This document shows, piece after piece, positions 9,094-18,067 of a stretch of 33,304 nt of DNA. Source of the stretch: Bacteroidales bacterium. Its GTDB lineage: Bacteria; Bacteroidota; Bacteroidia; Bacteroidales; UBA932. Under the pieces are notes generated by a model. It was not told where the DNA came from. It searched no databases and saw nothing but the letters and a program-made list of their open reading frames with translations. The DNA lies in contig JAFWSX010000037.1 in assembly GCA_017519185.1 (NCBI GenBank), positions 1 to 33,304 on the forward strand, in the 5' to 3' direction. The translations under genes were made by a program, and so were the position numbers. The first letter of the stretch is position 1; every line of letters starts with the position of its first letter.

Positions 9094-10461
9094 ATGAAAA
9101 GATTTCTGATCGTCACCATACTGGCGGTCTTTGCAGTCGCGTGCACATCGGTCAAGGATTTTGAACTCCAGCCGGGTGCTATGCAGCCGATGCGCGGCAC
9201 CTACTCCGATTTTATGCTTTCAGGAGAAGCGCGGCTCGACGATGGAGCAGATGCCTCTGTCTGGTTCCATACCGACGGCGACTGCGGCAAAGGCTATCAG
9301 GTACTGTTCCACAACGGACCTATCGACGGCACCCGCAAGACCGGCTCTCTGGCGTCGGTCAGAAATCTTTACCGTAGTCTTGCCAATGACGGGGAATGGT
9401 TCCCTTTCGAAATCGCAGTCAGGGGCAATAACATTTCCGTCAAGGTCAAGGGTACCGACGTCGTCTGCTACACCGAGCCTGAAGCACCTTACCGCAACGA
9501 ACTCCACAAGGATATGCTGCTCGGCAGCGGCAAGGTGATCTTCTCCGGTGGCAGCGGCAAGGTCGCATTCCGGAAAGTGGCAATCGAAAAGCTTCCCGCA
9601 GGGCAGCACAACCCGGCCGACAGCCTGCCGCCCGTTGACGAGCAGACAGACGACATCATCCGCCTCCAGCAGGAAGATTTCCCGGTGATAGACTATCACG
9701 TGCATCTCAAGGGTGATCTCACGCAGGAGATGGCCCACGCGATGTCAATGAACTATGGCATCAACTACGGCATAGGCCCCAATGCCTACGGCCCCAAGAA
9801 AGAAGGGGAAGGCGGCAGCGGCCTTGTGCTGACAAGCGACGAGGAGATGGAAGCCTACTGGCAGAGCGTCAAGAACTGGCCGTTTATGAGGCCTCTGCAG
9901 GGCGACGGCCGCAAGTGGTCCCGCAGTTTCTCTCCGGAGCTGCTGGACAAGTTCGACTACATCTTCACAGACGGAATGTATGTCTATGACCACGGCAGGC
10001 TGGTAAGGCTCTGGTATCCTGATGAGGTCAGGCTCGAAATGCCCGTACAGGCATATATGGACCTCATTGTGGACGAAACCGTCAAGATCTTCGAGAACGA
10101 CCCTGCGGACTTTTCGGCAAATGCATTCTATCTGCCGGAAGTCTTCGCAGGCGACTTCGAGAGACTCTGGACCGACGAGCGCGTTGACCGCGTGCTCAAG
10201 GTTCTCAAGGACAACAACGTTGCTCTGGAGATCAGTGCGCGCTATCTGATTCCGAGCAAGAGGATAATCCAGAAGGCTAAGGCAATGGGCCTGAAGTTCA
10301 CCTTCGGAACGAACAACAAAGACTCGAACTTCGGACGTCTGGAGTATTGCACCGAGATGGTGCGCGAATGCGGCATCACCGCCGACGATATGTGGTTCCC
10401 TTCGATGTCGACGAGATCAGAGCGTATGAAGGCCCGTGATGCGGCAGAAAAACAGCAATAG
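9094..10461 (+). CDS. Lipoprotein with DUF1080-like sandwich domain and PHP/amidohydrolase-like domain
   Basis: A 455-residue lipoprotein with lipobox AVA-C17. Residues about 25-170 look like a concanavalin-like 3-keto-disaccharide hydrolase domain (DUF1080): sequence such as GEWFPFEIAVRGNNISVKVKG and a late GKVAFRKVAI strand fit this fold. From about residue 195 a second domain begins with DYHVHLKG, where H202-x-H204 is the first metal-binding motif of PHP/amidohydrolase-type TIM barrels. The C-terminal part contains LEISARYLIPSKRII and a GLKFTFGTNNKD strand, as in PHP phosphoesterases that place metal ligands at strand ends. A metal-dependent hydrolase in the periplasm or outer membrane is likely; the substrate is unknown. 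It is 9 bases after the rubrerythrin, and its TAG stop abuts the ATG of the antiporter gene. Confidence 0.75.
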   Translation: MKRFLIVTILAVFAVACTSVKDFELQPGAMQPMRGTYSDFMLSGEARLDDGADASVWFHTDGDCGKGYQVLFHNGPIDGTRKTGSLASVRNLYRSLANDGEWFPFEIAVRGNNISVKVKGTDVVCYTEPEAPYRNELHKDMLLGSGKVIFSGGSGKVAFRKVAIEKLPAGQHNPADSLPPVDEQTDDIIRLQQEDFPVIDYHVHLKGDLTQEMAHAMSMNYGINYGIGPNAYGPKKEGEGGSGLVLTSDEEMEAYWQSVKNWPFMRPLQGDGRKWSRSFSPELLDKFDYIFTDGMYVYDHGRLVRLWYPDEVRLEMPVQAYMDLIVDETVKIFENDPADFSANAFYLPEVFAGDFERLWTDERVDRVLKVLKDNNVALEISARYLIPSKRIIQKAKAMGLKFTFGTNNKDSNFGRLEYCTEMVRECGITADDMWFPSMSTRSERMKARDAAEKQQ

Positions 10462-12711
10462 ATGGAAACAGGCATAAACTTCGTCAATGACCTTGCGATA
10501 ATCCTGATTACCGCCGGACTCTGCACGATAATATGCCGGGCTCTGAAGCAACCACTCATCCTGGGATATATCATCGCAGGATTTATCATCAGTCCCAACC
10601 TCGGCATCTTCGGCATCTCCAGCCAGGAAGCAGTGGAGCAATGGTCCGACATCGGAATCATCTTCCTGATGTTCGGCCTCGGCCTCGAGTTCAGCTTCAA
10701 GAAACTCATAGCAGCCGGCAGCCAGGCCATCGTCACCGCCCTCAGCAAGTTCCTGGGCGTGTTCGTCATAGGATTCCTGATAGGCCAGGCATTGGGCTGG
10801 ACCTCGATGGAAAGCATTTTCCTCGCGGGATTGCTTTCGATGTCATCCACTGTTGTAGTCATCAAGACTTATGAGGATTTCGGGCTGAAAAAAGAGCCCT
10901 ATGCCGGCATCGTGTTCGGCACCCTGGTGGTTGAGGATATGATTGCCATCCTGCTTATGGTGCTGCTCTCAACGCTTGCCGTCTCCAACAATTTCTCGGG
11001 AGGGGAGATGCTGCTCAACCTGGGCAAGCTGGTCTTCTTCCTGGTGCTGTGGTTCGTCGTCGGCATCTACGTTATTCCGACTCTTCTGAAGAAGACGAGC
11101 CGTTTCCTGAGCGACGAGATCCTGCTGGTCATCAGTCTGGGCCTCTGCTTCGGAATGGTGTCTCTCGCCACTGCATCCGGTTTCTCTTCTGCCCTCGGTG
11201 CTTTTATGATGGGTTCCATCCTCGCCGAGACCATAGAGAACGAAAAGATTCTGAAACTGATTGCGCCAATCAAAGACCTCTTCGGCGCCATATTCTTCGT
11301 TTCGGTGGGAATGATGATCGCCCCGGCTCAGATTGCAGCCCACTGGTGGGTGATCCTCATCCTCGCCCTTACAGTCGTAGTCACCCATATACTCTTCGTC
11401 ATCGTGGGCATCATCCTGGCCGGCGGCAACCTCAAGAACGCCGTGCATTCCGGCTTCAGCCTGGCCCAGTTGGGTGAGTTCGGTTTCATCATAGCCGGAG
11501 TCGGCGTGAGCCTCGGAGTGATGAGGGATTTCATCTATCCTGTGATTATCGCTGTTTCCGTACTTACCATTTTCACCACGCCCTACACGGTCAAGCTGGC
11601 CGGACCGGTCTACAAACTTCTGCAGCGCATCCTCAAGCCCAGCCTGCTTGCCAGGATCGACAAGCCCGACAGCCTGGCCGACCGTTCTAAGGCAGAGAAG
11701 AGCGAGTGGAAGAAAGTCATCACCGCCTTCGTGATAAGGGTGCTCGTCTACGGCGTGCTGCTGTCGGCCATAATGATCCTATCCGGCAGCTACCTCGGCA
11801 AGATAGTAACCAGGCTGTTGCCCGACATAAGCACTCCGCTCCACAACACCATCTGCATACTGACGACCCTTGCCGTGATGGCTCCGTTCCTCTACGGCCT
11901 GGTGTCGCGCAACCACAAATCACAGCTGTCCATCGGAAAGCTATTGGCCGAAAAACGGTCGAACTCCTGGCCGCTTATGGGCCTCGACATCTCGAGGATA
12001 TTCCTCGCGATGGGTTTCGTGCTGGCGGCGATATCGCACTACGCCAAGCTGTCCGGCTGGGTAGTGATAGTCCTGCTCTTCGCAGGCTTCGTGATGCTCG
12101 TCATCACCCGCAATTTCCTCAGGCGCTACCAGACACTCGAGACACGCTTCCTGAGGAATCTCAACGAAAAGGAAGAGACGGTGCGCAAGCTGCGTCCTGT
12201 GACCGCCTCAGTCAAGCAGAGCCTCGGCTCGTACGACGTCCACATCGAAGAGATGGAAATCTCCCCCGAATCTTCGTGGGCTGGACAGAGGCTCAAGAAT
12301 CTGCCGCTGAGGGAAAGCTCCGGCGCCAACATCATCAAGATCGCCCGCGGCTCGAAACGCTACACCATCCCTGACGGAGACACCGTGGTCTACCCCGGCG
12401 ACAAGCTCTATGCCGTCGGCACCGGAGAGCAGCTTGAGGCGATGAGAACGTTGCTTCAGTCATCCAACAAAGAGTATGTCTGCGAGGGTGACGACTACTT
12501 CAAGGTTGAGCCCGTGACGCTCACCGAGGGCTCCTATATGACAGGTCAGAGCCTTCGCAGCCTCAATCTCCGCAGCTACGGCTGTATGATCATAAGTATG
12601 CTGCGCGACGACAAGTTCGTCACCAACCCCAAGCCCGACACCGTCTTCCACGCTGGAGACACAGTATGGCTGGCCGGCGACGTGGACTCGCTCACCTGGC
12701 TTGAAAAATGA
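10462..12711 (+). CDS. CPA2-family cation:proton antiporter with two RCK_C (TrkA-C) domains
   Basis: A 749-residue inner-membrane K+ or Na+/H+ exchanger. Residues 1 to about 385 form the Na_H_exchanger domain, opening with VNDLAIILITAGLCTIICRAL and containing LSMSSTVVVIKTYEDFG and SLAQLGEFGFIIAGVGVSLG, typical of KefB/KefC-like CPA2 proteins. A second group of about four membrane spans follows (about 410-560). Two tandem TrkA-C/RCK_C regulatory domains end the protein (about 590-665 and 680-749), each with a D-x-V-x-x-x-G-D loop. No Rossmann RCK_N/TrkA_N domain is seen, so regulation differs from KefC. The start ATG follows the previous TAG with no spacer, and its TGA overlaps a possible start of the next gene (ATGA at 12708). 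Translational coupling is likely. Confidence 0.88.
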   Translation: METGINFVNDLAIILITAGLCTIICRALKQPLILGYIIAGFIISPNLGIFGISSQEAVEQWSDIGIIFLMFGLGLEFSFKKLIAAGSQAIVTALSKFLGVFVIGFLIGQALGWTSMESIFLAGLLSMSSTVVVIKTYEDFGLKKEPYAGIVFGTLVVEDMIAILLMVLLSTLAVSNNFSGGEMLLNLGKLVFFLVLWFVVGIYVIPTLLKKTSRFLSDEILLVISLGLCFGMVSLATASGFSSALGAFMMGSILAETIENEKILKLIAPIKDLFGAIFFVSVGMMIAPAQIAAHWWVILILALTVVVTHILFVIVGIILAGGNLKNAVHSGFSLAQLGEFGFIIAGVGVSLGVMRDFIYPVIIAVSVLTIFTTPYTVKLAGPVYKLLQRILKPSLLARIDKPDSLADRSKAEKSEWKKVITAFVIRVLVYGVLLSAIMILSGSYLGKIVTRLLPDISTPLHNTICILTTLAVMAPFLYGLVSRNHKSQLSIGKLLAEKRSNSWPLMGLDISRIFLAMGFVLAAISHYAKLSGWVVIVLLFAGFVMLVITRNFLRRYQTLETRFLRNLNEKEETVRKLRPVTASVKQSLGSYDVHIEEMEISPESSWAGQRLKNLPLRESSGANIIKIARGSKRYTIPDGDTVVYPGDKLYAVGTGEQLEAMRTLLQSSNKEYVCEGDDYFKVEPVTLTEGSYMTGQSLRSLNLRSYGCMIISMLRDDKFVTNPKPDTVFHAGDTVWLAGDVDSLTWLEK

Positions 12712-12731
12712 AAGAACTAAAACTACTTGAT

Positions 12732-14693
12732 ATGAAAATTGTCAAATTTGCCGCCCTGCTGGTTGCAGCCGTTTCCATCTGGTCCTGCACAGGCAGAGCA
12801 TCCGATGATGCTGCGTCCTATCAGGTGACGCAAGTTCCATTCACAGATGTCAAGATCGCAGAGAACAGCTTCTGGGGTGAGCGCCTCAAAGCAGCCCGCG
12901 AAGTCACCATTCCGCTTGCTTTCAGCAAGTGCGAGTCAGAGGACAGATATCGCAATTTCGAGTTGGCAGCCGCGCCCTCGCCTGACAACCGACCTACCGC
13001 TTTCCCGTTCGATGACACTGATGTCTACAAGACCATCGAAGGAGCCAGCTACATCCTGCAGACCTATCCCGACAAGCAACTCGAGAGTTACATCGACAGC
13101 GTGCTGGACATCGTAGCCGCCGCCCAGGAGCCAGACGGCTATCTCTACACGGCACGTACTATGAATCCTGAGCATCCGCACTCTTGGTCGGGAAGCAAAC
13201 GCTGGGAGGAAGTTGAGGGTGGCAGCCACGAGTTCTACAATCTCGGCCATATGGTCGACGCGGCCTGCGCACATTACCAGGCCACAGGCAGCACAAAGTT
13301 CCTCGACATAGCAAAGAAGTATGCCGACTGCATCATCCGCGAGATCGGCCCTGGAGAGGGGCAGAAGACTGTCGTGCCCGGCCATCAGATTGCTGAGATG
13401 GCGCTCGCCCGTCTGTATGTGCTCACCGGCGAGAAGAAATATCTCGACCAGGCCAAGTATTTCCTCGACTACCGCGGAAAGACTGCCGTCAAGAACCAGT
13501 ACAGCCAGAGCGACATTCCGGTGGTTGACCAGCGCGAAGCCTGGGGCCACGCAGTCCGTGCGGGCTATATGTATGCAGGTATGGCCGACGTTGCCGCACT
13601 GACCGGCGACAAGGACTATGTCAACGCCATCGACTCCATCTGGAGCAACATCGTCACCAGGAAGTACTACATCACTGGAGGAGTCGGAGCACGCCATAAC
13701 GGCGAGTCATTCGGTGCGGACTACGAACTGCCCAACAAGACCGCCTACAACGAGACTTGTGCCGCCATCGCCCAGGTCTATCTCAACCAGCGTATGTTTA
13801 TGCTCCACGGTGACGCCAAGTACATCGACTGCCTCGAGCGCACACTCTACAACGGAGTCATCTGCGGTATGAGCGTTGACGGCGGCAAGTTCTTCTATCC
13901 GAACCCCCTGTCTGCCGACAGTGTCTATCACTTCAATTCAGGAAGGACGATGACCCGCCAGCCCTGGTTCGGCTGCGCCTGCTGTCCCAGCAACCTCTGC
14001 CGTTTCATCCCTTCTGTTCCGGGCTATTTCTATGGCGTGAAGGGCAATAACCTTTATGTAAACCTGTTTGTGGAGAATTCCGCTGAAGTCCAGTTGAACG
14101 GAAAGAACGTAGCCATATCACAGAAGACAAACTATCCCTGGAACGGCGACGTGACTCTCACTGTCGACTCCAATTCGGCAGGCAAGTTCACCTTCAAGGT
14201 GCGCGTTCCCGGCTGGGTGCGCAACGAGGTGGTTCCCGGCGACCTCTATGAGTATTCCGACGGTATTACTCCCCAGTGGAGCATTGCTGTCAACGGCAAG
14301 AAGCAGAACGAAAGGGTAGGGGCCGACGGTTATGTGGCTCTGACCCGCAACTGGAAGGAAGGCGACGTGGTGTCAATCCACTTCGATATGCCTGTCCGCA
14401 CAGTGGAGGCCAACAAGAACGTTGAAGACGACCGTGGCAAGGTTGCAGTTGAGCGCGGACCGCTGGTATACTGCGCAGAATGGGCCGACAATGCCGGCAA
14501 GGATGTCCACGCCACTGCCATCGGCGGTTCTTCATTTGAAGTTGTTCCGAACTACGGCATTCCCAACACCGAAGGTGACGGCAAGATTTTCAACGTAACG
14601 GAGATCAAGGCTTCAAAGGGCCTGTCGCTGATTCCGTACTACGCGTGGAACCACCGCGGCGCCGGCAATATGGAAGTCTGGATGAAAGAATAG
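12732..14693 (+). CDS. GH127 beta-L-arabinofuranosidase-like lipoprotein
   Basis: A 653-residue (alpha/alpha)6-barrel hydrolase that removes terminal beta-L-arabinofuranose, as in hydroxyproline-rich glycoproteins or pectin side chains. The metal/nucleophile set of GH127 is visible: E341-T-C343 in AYNETCAAIA and C417-C418 in FGCACCPSN. This matches the Zn-bound Cys nucleophile arrangement known from HypBA1. I chose ATG 12732 because it begins a compact lipoprotein signal peptide ending in IWS-C. The alternative ATG 12708 overlaps the antiporter stop (ATGA) and would add eight residues. It is the last gene of the plus-strand run and is followed by the terminator at 14713-14743. Some relatives in GH127/GH146 act on other arabinose linkages. 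Confidence 0.9.
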   Translation: MKIVKFAALLVAAVSIWSCTGRASDDAASYQVTQVPFTDVKIAENSFWGERLKAAREVTIPLAFSKCESEDRYRNFELAAAPSPDNRPTAFPFDDTDVYKTIEGASYILQTYPDKQLESYIDSVLDIVAAAQEPDGYLYTARTMNPEHPHSWSGSKRWEEVEGGSHEFYNLGHMVDAACAHYQATGSTKFLDIAKKYADCIIREIGPGEGQKTVVPGHQIAEMALARLYVLTGEKKYLDQAKYFLDYRGKTAVKNQYSQSDIPVVDQREAWGHAVRAGYMYAGMADVAALTGDKDYVNAIDSIWSNIVTRKYYITGGVGARHNGESFGADYELPNKTAYNETCAAIAQVYLNQRMFMLHGDAKYIDCLERTLYNGVICGMSVDGGKFFYPNPLSADSVYHFNSGRTMTRQPWFGCACCPSNLCRFIPSVPGYFYGVKGNNLYVNLFVENSAEVQLNGKNVAISQKTNYPWNGDVTLTVDSNSAGKFTFKVRVPGWVRNEVVPGDLYEYSDGITPQWSIAVNGKKQNERVGADGYVALTRNWKEGDVVSIHFDMPVRTVEANKNVEDDRGKVAVERGPLVYCAEWADNAGKDVHATAIGGSSFEVVPNYGIPNTEGDGKIFNVTEIKASKGLSLIPYYAWNHRGAGNMEVWMKE

Positions 14694-14712
14694 CAGCGCA
14701 CTTCAATGCAAT

Positions 14713-14743
14713 AAAAAAGGAGGCTTCTCACGCCTCCTTTTTT
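14713..14743. terminator. Two-way intrinsic terminator between GH127 and the esterase gene
   Basis: GGAGGC (14719-14724) pairs with GCCTCC (14732-14737) around TTCTCAC. It is flanked by six A on the left and six T on the right, so both strands have a U-tract. It lies between convergent stops at 14693 and 14761. Confidence 0.92.
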
Positions 14744-14760
14744 ATTGCTGCAGTCAGATC

Positions 14761-15948
<1,188 letters not shown>

Positions 15949-15961
15949 CTATATTGACTCT

Positions 15962-17134
15962 TTATGCTGTGAGGTCTGCCGCCAGTGCGTCGAGTTCCTG
16001 GCGGGTGTCTGCCGTGACGGCCGAACGTATGGTGACCACGCGTTCGTAGAGGGTGATGTCCTTCATCTGCTCGAGTTCGGCTTTCATTGTCTTGGCGGCC
16101 ATCGGAGCCCAGGTGCAGTTTTCTATCAGGGCGATTTTCCTGTTGCAGAATCCTTTGCCCTTGAGATGGTGCAGGAAGTCGGACATCAGGGGGTGCAAGC
16201 CTCCTTCATAAGTGGGAGCGGCAAGCACCATACGGTCGTAGCGGAACGCACCTTCGATATTCTCGGCGAGGTCGCTGCGGCTCAGGTCGGCTATTTCAAG
16301 CTTGACACCTTTGGCTTCAAGTTTCTGTGCGAGATACTGTGCAGCCTGGGCAGTGTTGCCGTGCAGAGAGGCATATGCTATGAAGACGCCTTCGGTCTCG
16401 GGCCTGTATGAACTCCAGGTATCATAGAGGTTGATGTAATAACCGAGGTTTTCCTTCAGTATCGGGCCGTGGAGAGGACAGATGGTCCTGACTTCCAGTC
16501 CTGAGAGTTTCTTGAGCAGCGCCTGGACCTGAGGGCCGAACTTGCCGACGATGTTGATGTAATAGCGGCGTGCCTCGCAGTCCCAGTCTTCGTCCTCGGT
16601 CTTGCTGAGGGCGCCGAACTTTCCGAATGCGTCGGCTGAGAACAATATCTTCTCGGACTCGTCATATGCGACCAGCACGTCAGGCCAGTGGACCATAGGA
16701 GCTGAATAGAATTTCAGGGTATGAGCGCCGAGCGGCAGGGTGTCGCCTTCCTTTACGATATCGATGCGGTCGGCGAACGAGAGCTCGGGGTAGAACTGTT
16801 TCATGAACTTGGCGGCGTTGGCCGAGCAGACGCAGCGGCACTTGGGATAGGTGGACATCACCCTGGCTATGCTGCCGCTGTGGTCCGGCTCGGTGTGGAG
16901 CACCACGATGTAGTCGGGAGTCCTCTCGCCGAGTGTCTCATAGAGCCTGGCTTCCCATTCTGCAGCCTTGCGGCTGTCCACTCCGTCCATTATTGCGACT
17001 TTGTCGTCGAGTATCACGTACGAGTTATAGGCCATTCCCTCCGGAACGATGTACTGGCTTTCAAAAAGGTCTATGTCGAGGTCGTCAACGCCGATATACC
17101 GCACGCTGCCGTTGCCGATAGTTATGTCTTTCAT
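15962..17134 (-). CDS. fprA: Flavodiiron protein (FprA/ROO-type oxygen or nitric oxide reductase)
   Basis: A 390-residue cytoplasmic enzyme that reduces oxygen to water or nitric oxide to nitrous oxide. The N-terminal metallo-beta-lactamase-like domain carries the full diiron set: H80-x-E82-x-D84-H85, H149, D168 and H222. The C-terminal flavodoxin domain (about 249-390) starts with the FMN loop FIAYASLHGNTAQ and includes APTYEGGLHP. It has neither rubredoxin nor NADH-oxidoreductase extensions, so it is a class A protein. The start ATG 17134 lies about 28 bases from an exact -7 box at 17162-17169. Together with the reverse rubrerythrin it forms an oxygen and peroxide defence typical of strict anaerobes. 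Confidence 0.95.
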   Translation of the reverse strand: MKDITIGNGSVRYIGVDDLDIDLFESQYIVPEGMAYNSYVILDDKVAIMDGVDSRKAAEWEARLYETLGERTPDYIVVLHTEPDHSGSIARVMSTYPKCRCVCSANAAKFMKQFYPELSFADRIDIVKEGDTLPLGAHTLKFYSAPMVHWPDVLVAYDESEKILFSADAFGKFGALSKTEDEDWDCEARRYYINIVGKFGPQVQALLKKLSGLEVRTICPLHGPILKENLGYYINLYDTWSSYRPETEGVFIAYASLHGNTAQAAQYLAQKLEAKGVKLEIADLSRSDLAENIEGAFRYDRMVLAAPTYEGGLHPLMSDFLHHLKGKGFCNRKIALIENCTWAPMAAKTMKAELEQMKDITLYERVVTIRSAVTADTRQELDALAADLTA

Positions 17135-17161
17135 TTGAATATTTTTATAAATGTCATTTTA

Positions 17162-17169
17162 CAAATTTA
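17162..17169 (-). promoter_or_regulatory. Candidate -7 promoter box for the flavodiiron gene
   Basis: The minus strand reads TAAATTTG, an exact TAnnTTTG match. The predicted start near 17155 gives a leader of about 21 bases to ATG 17134. No -33 TTG is seen at the expected spacing. Confidence 0.5.
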
Positions 17170-17195
17170 ATCAAAAAATTGGCGTCATCATTTGC

Positions 17196-17203
17196 TATCT
17201 TTG
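17196..17203 (+). promoter_or_regulatory. Candidate -7 promoter box for the EEP-rhamnosidase operon
   Basis: TATCTTTG exactly matches TAnnTTTG. A TTG at 17179-17181 lies 14 bases upstream, closer than usual. The predicted start near 17210 leaves about 14 bases before ATG 17224. The box lies inside the longer reading frame from 17179 and so supports the downstream start. Confidence 0.5.
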
Positions 17204-17223
17204 TAGAAACTAAAACTAAAACA

Positions 17224-18063
17224 ATGAAAAAGACATATCTGCTGGCGCTGACTGCGCTGATGGTGGTGATTCCTGTGCTGGGCGCCTGCTCGAAGGCGGA
17301 CAAAACCATCAAAGTCATATCGTACAACATAAGGATGGGGACGGCCGATGACGGTGAGAATTCCTGGGACCTTCGCAAGGAAGCTTCGGTTGCGATGGTC
17401 GAGGAGCAGCAGCCGGACATCTTCGGCCTGCAGGAAGCCTTCGACTTCCAGAGAAAGTACCTGGAAGAAAACTGTCCTCAGTACGGTGCGATCGGCGTCG
17501 GACGTGAAGACGGAGTCCTGGAAGGAGAGCAGATGTCGATTTTCTACAACAAGGAAAAGTTCAACCTCAGGGACTGGGGCACATACTGGCTTTCTGAAAC
17601 CCCCGATGAAGTGTCCTTCGGATGGGACGCCGCCTGCCGCCGAACCGCCACCTGGTGCCTGCTTGAAAGCAAGGACGGCAAGAGACAGTTCTACTATGTC
17701 AACACCCATCTGGACCACGTCGGTACCGAGGCACGCCGCAACGGCCTTGCACTGATAGTTGAAAGGATAGCGGAAATGAACAAGCAAGGCTGGCCGATGG
17801 TGCTCACTGGCGACTTCAACGTGACGCCCGACGACCCCTGCCTGCAGTCCTTAGAAGGCAAGATGCTCTCTGCCAGAGTGACCGCCGAGACAACCGACGA
17901 CAAAGGCTCCTACAATGCCTGGGGTAAGGCGTCAAGTCCCATCGACTATATCTATTACAGCGGCTTCGAGAAAGCCGTTTCGTTCGAAACCCTGGACAGG
18001 CAGTATGCCGGCAAACCGTTCATCTCCGACCATTACCCGGTAGCAGCCATTCTCAAGTTCTGA
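17224..18063 (+). CDS. Endonuclease/exonuclease/phosphatase (EEP)-family lipoprotein
   Basis: A 279-residue lipoprotein with lipobox LGA-C22, starting at ATG 17224. The frame also runs upstream to 17179, but that extension spoils the signal peptide and covers the promoter box. EEP fold motifs are complete: VISYNIRMG with metal/phosphate-contacting N35, GLQEAFD with the catalytic Glu, NTHLDH, GDFNVTPDD, and SDHYPV with the final Asp-His pair. Secreted Bacteroidota members of this group are metal-dependent phosphoesterases or phosphodiesterases; nucleic acid, phospholipid and sugar phosphate are all possible substrates. It is followed four bases later by a GH78-like gene in one operon, which hints at a role linked to glycan use. 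Confidence 0.9.
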   Translation: MKKTYLLALTALMVVIPVLGACSKADKTIKVISYNIRMGTADDGENSWDLRKEASVAMVEEQQPDIFGLQEAFDFQRKYLEENCPQYGAIGVGREDGVLEGEQMSIFYNKEKFNLRDWGTYWLSETPDEVSFGWDAACRRTATWCLLESKDGKRQFYYVNTHLDHVGTEARRNGLALIVERIAEMNKQGWPMVLTGDFNVTPDDPCLQSLEGKMLSARVTAETTDDKGSYNAWGKASSPIDYIYYSGFEKAVSFETLDRQYAGKPFISDHYPVAAILKF

Positions 18064-18067
18064 CGCG

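Noticed and set aside
10242-10865. 207-codon minus-strand ORF across the lipoprotein/antiporter junction
   Set aside because: It is antisense to two real genes that abut at TAG-ATG and shows no domain.
12936-13697. 253-codon minus-strand ORF opposite the GH127 gene
   Set aside because: It is antisense to conserved GH127 sequence, has no recognisable motifs and no promoter.
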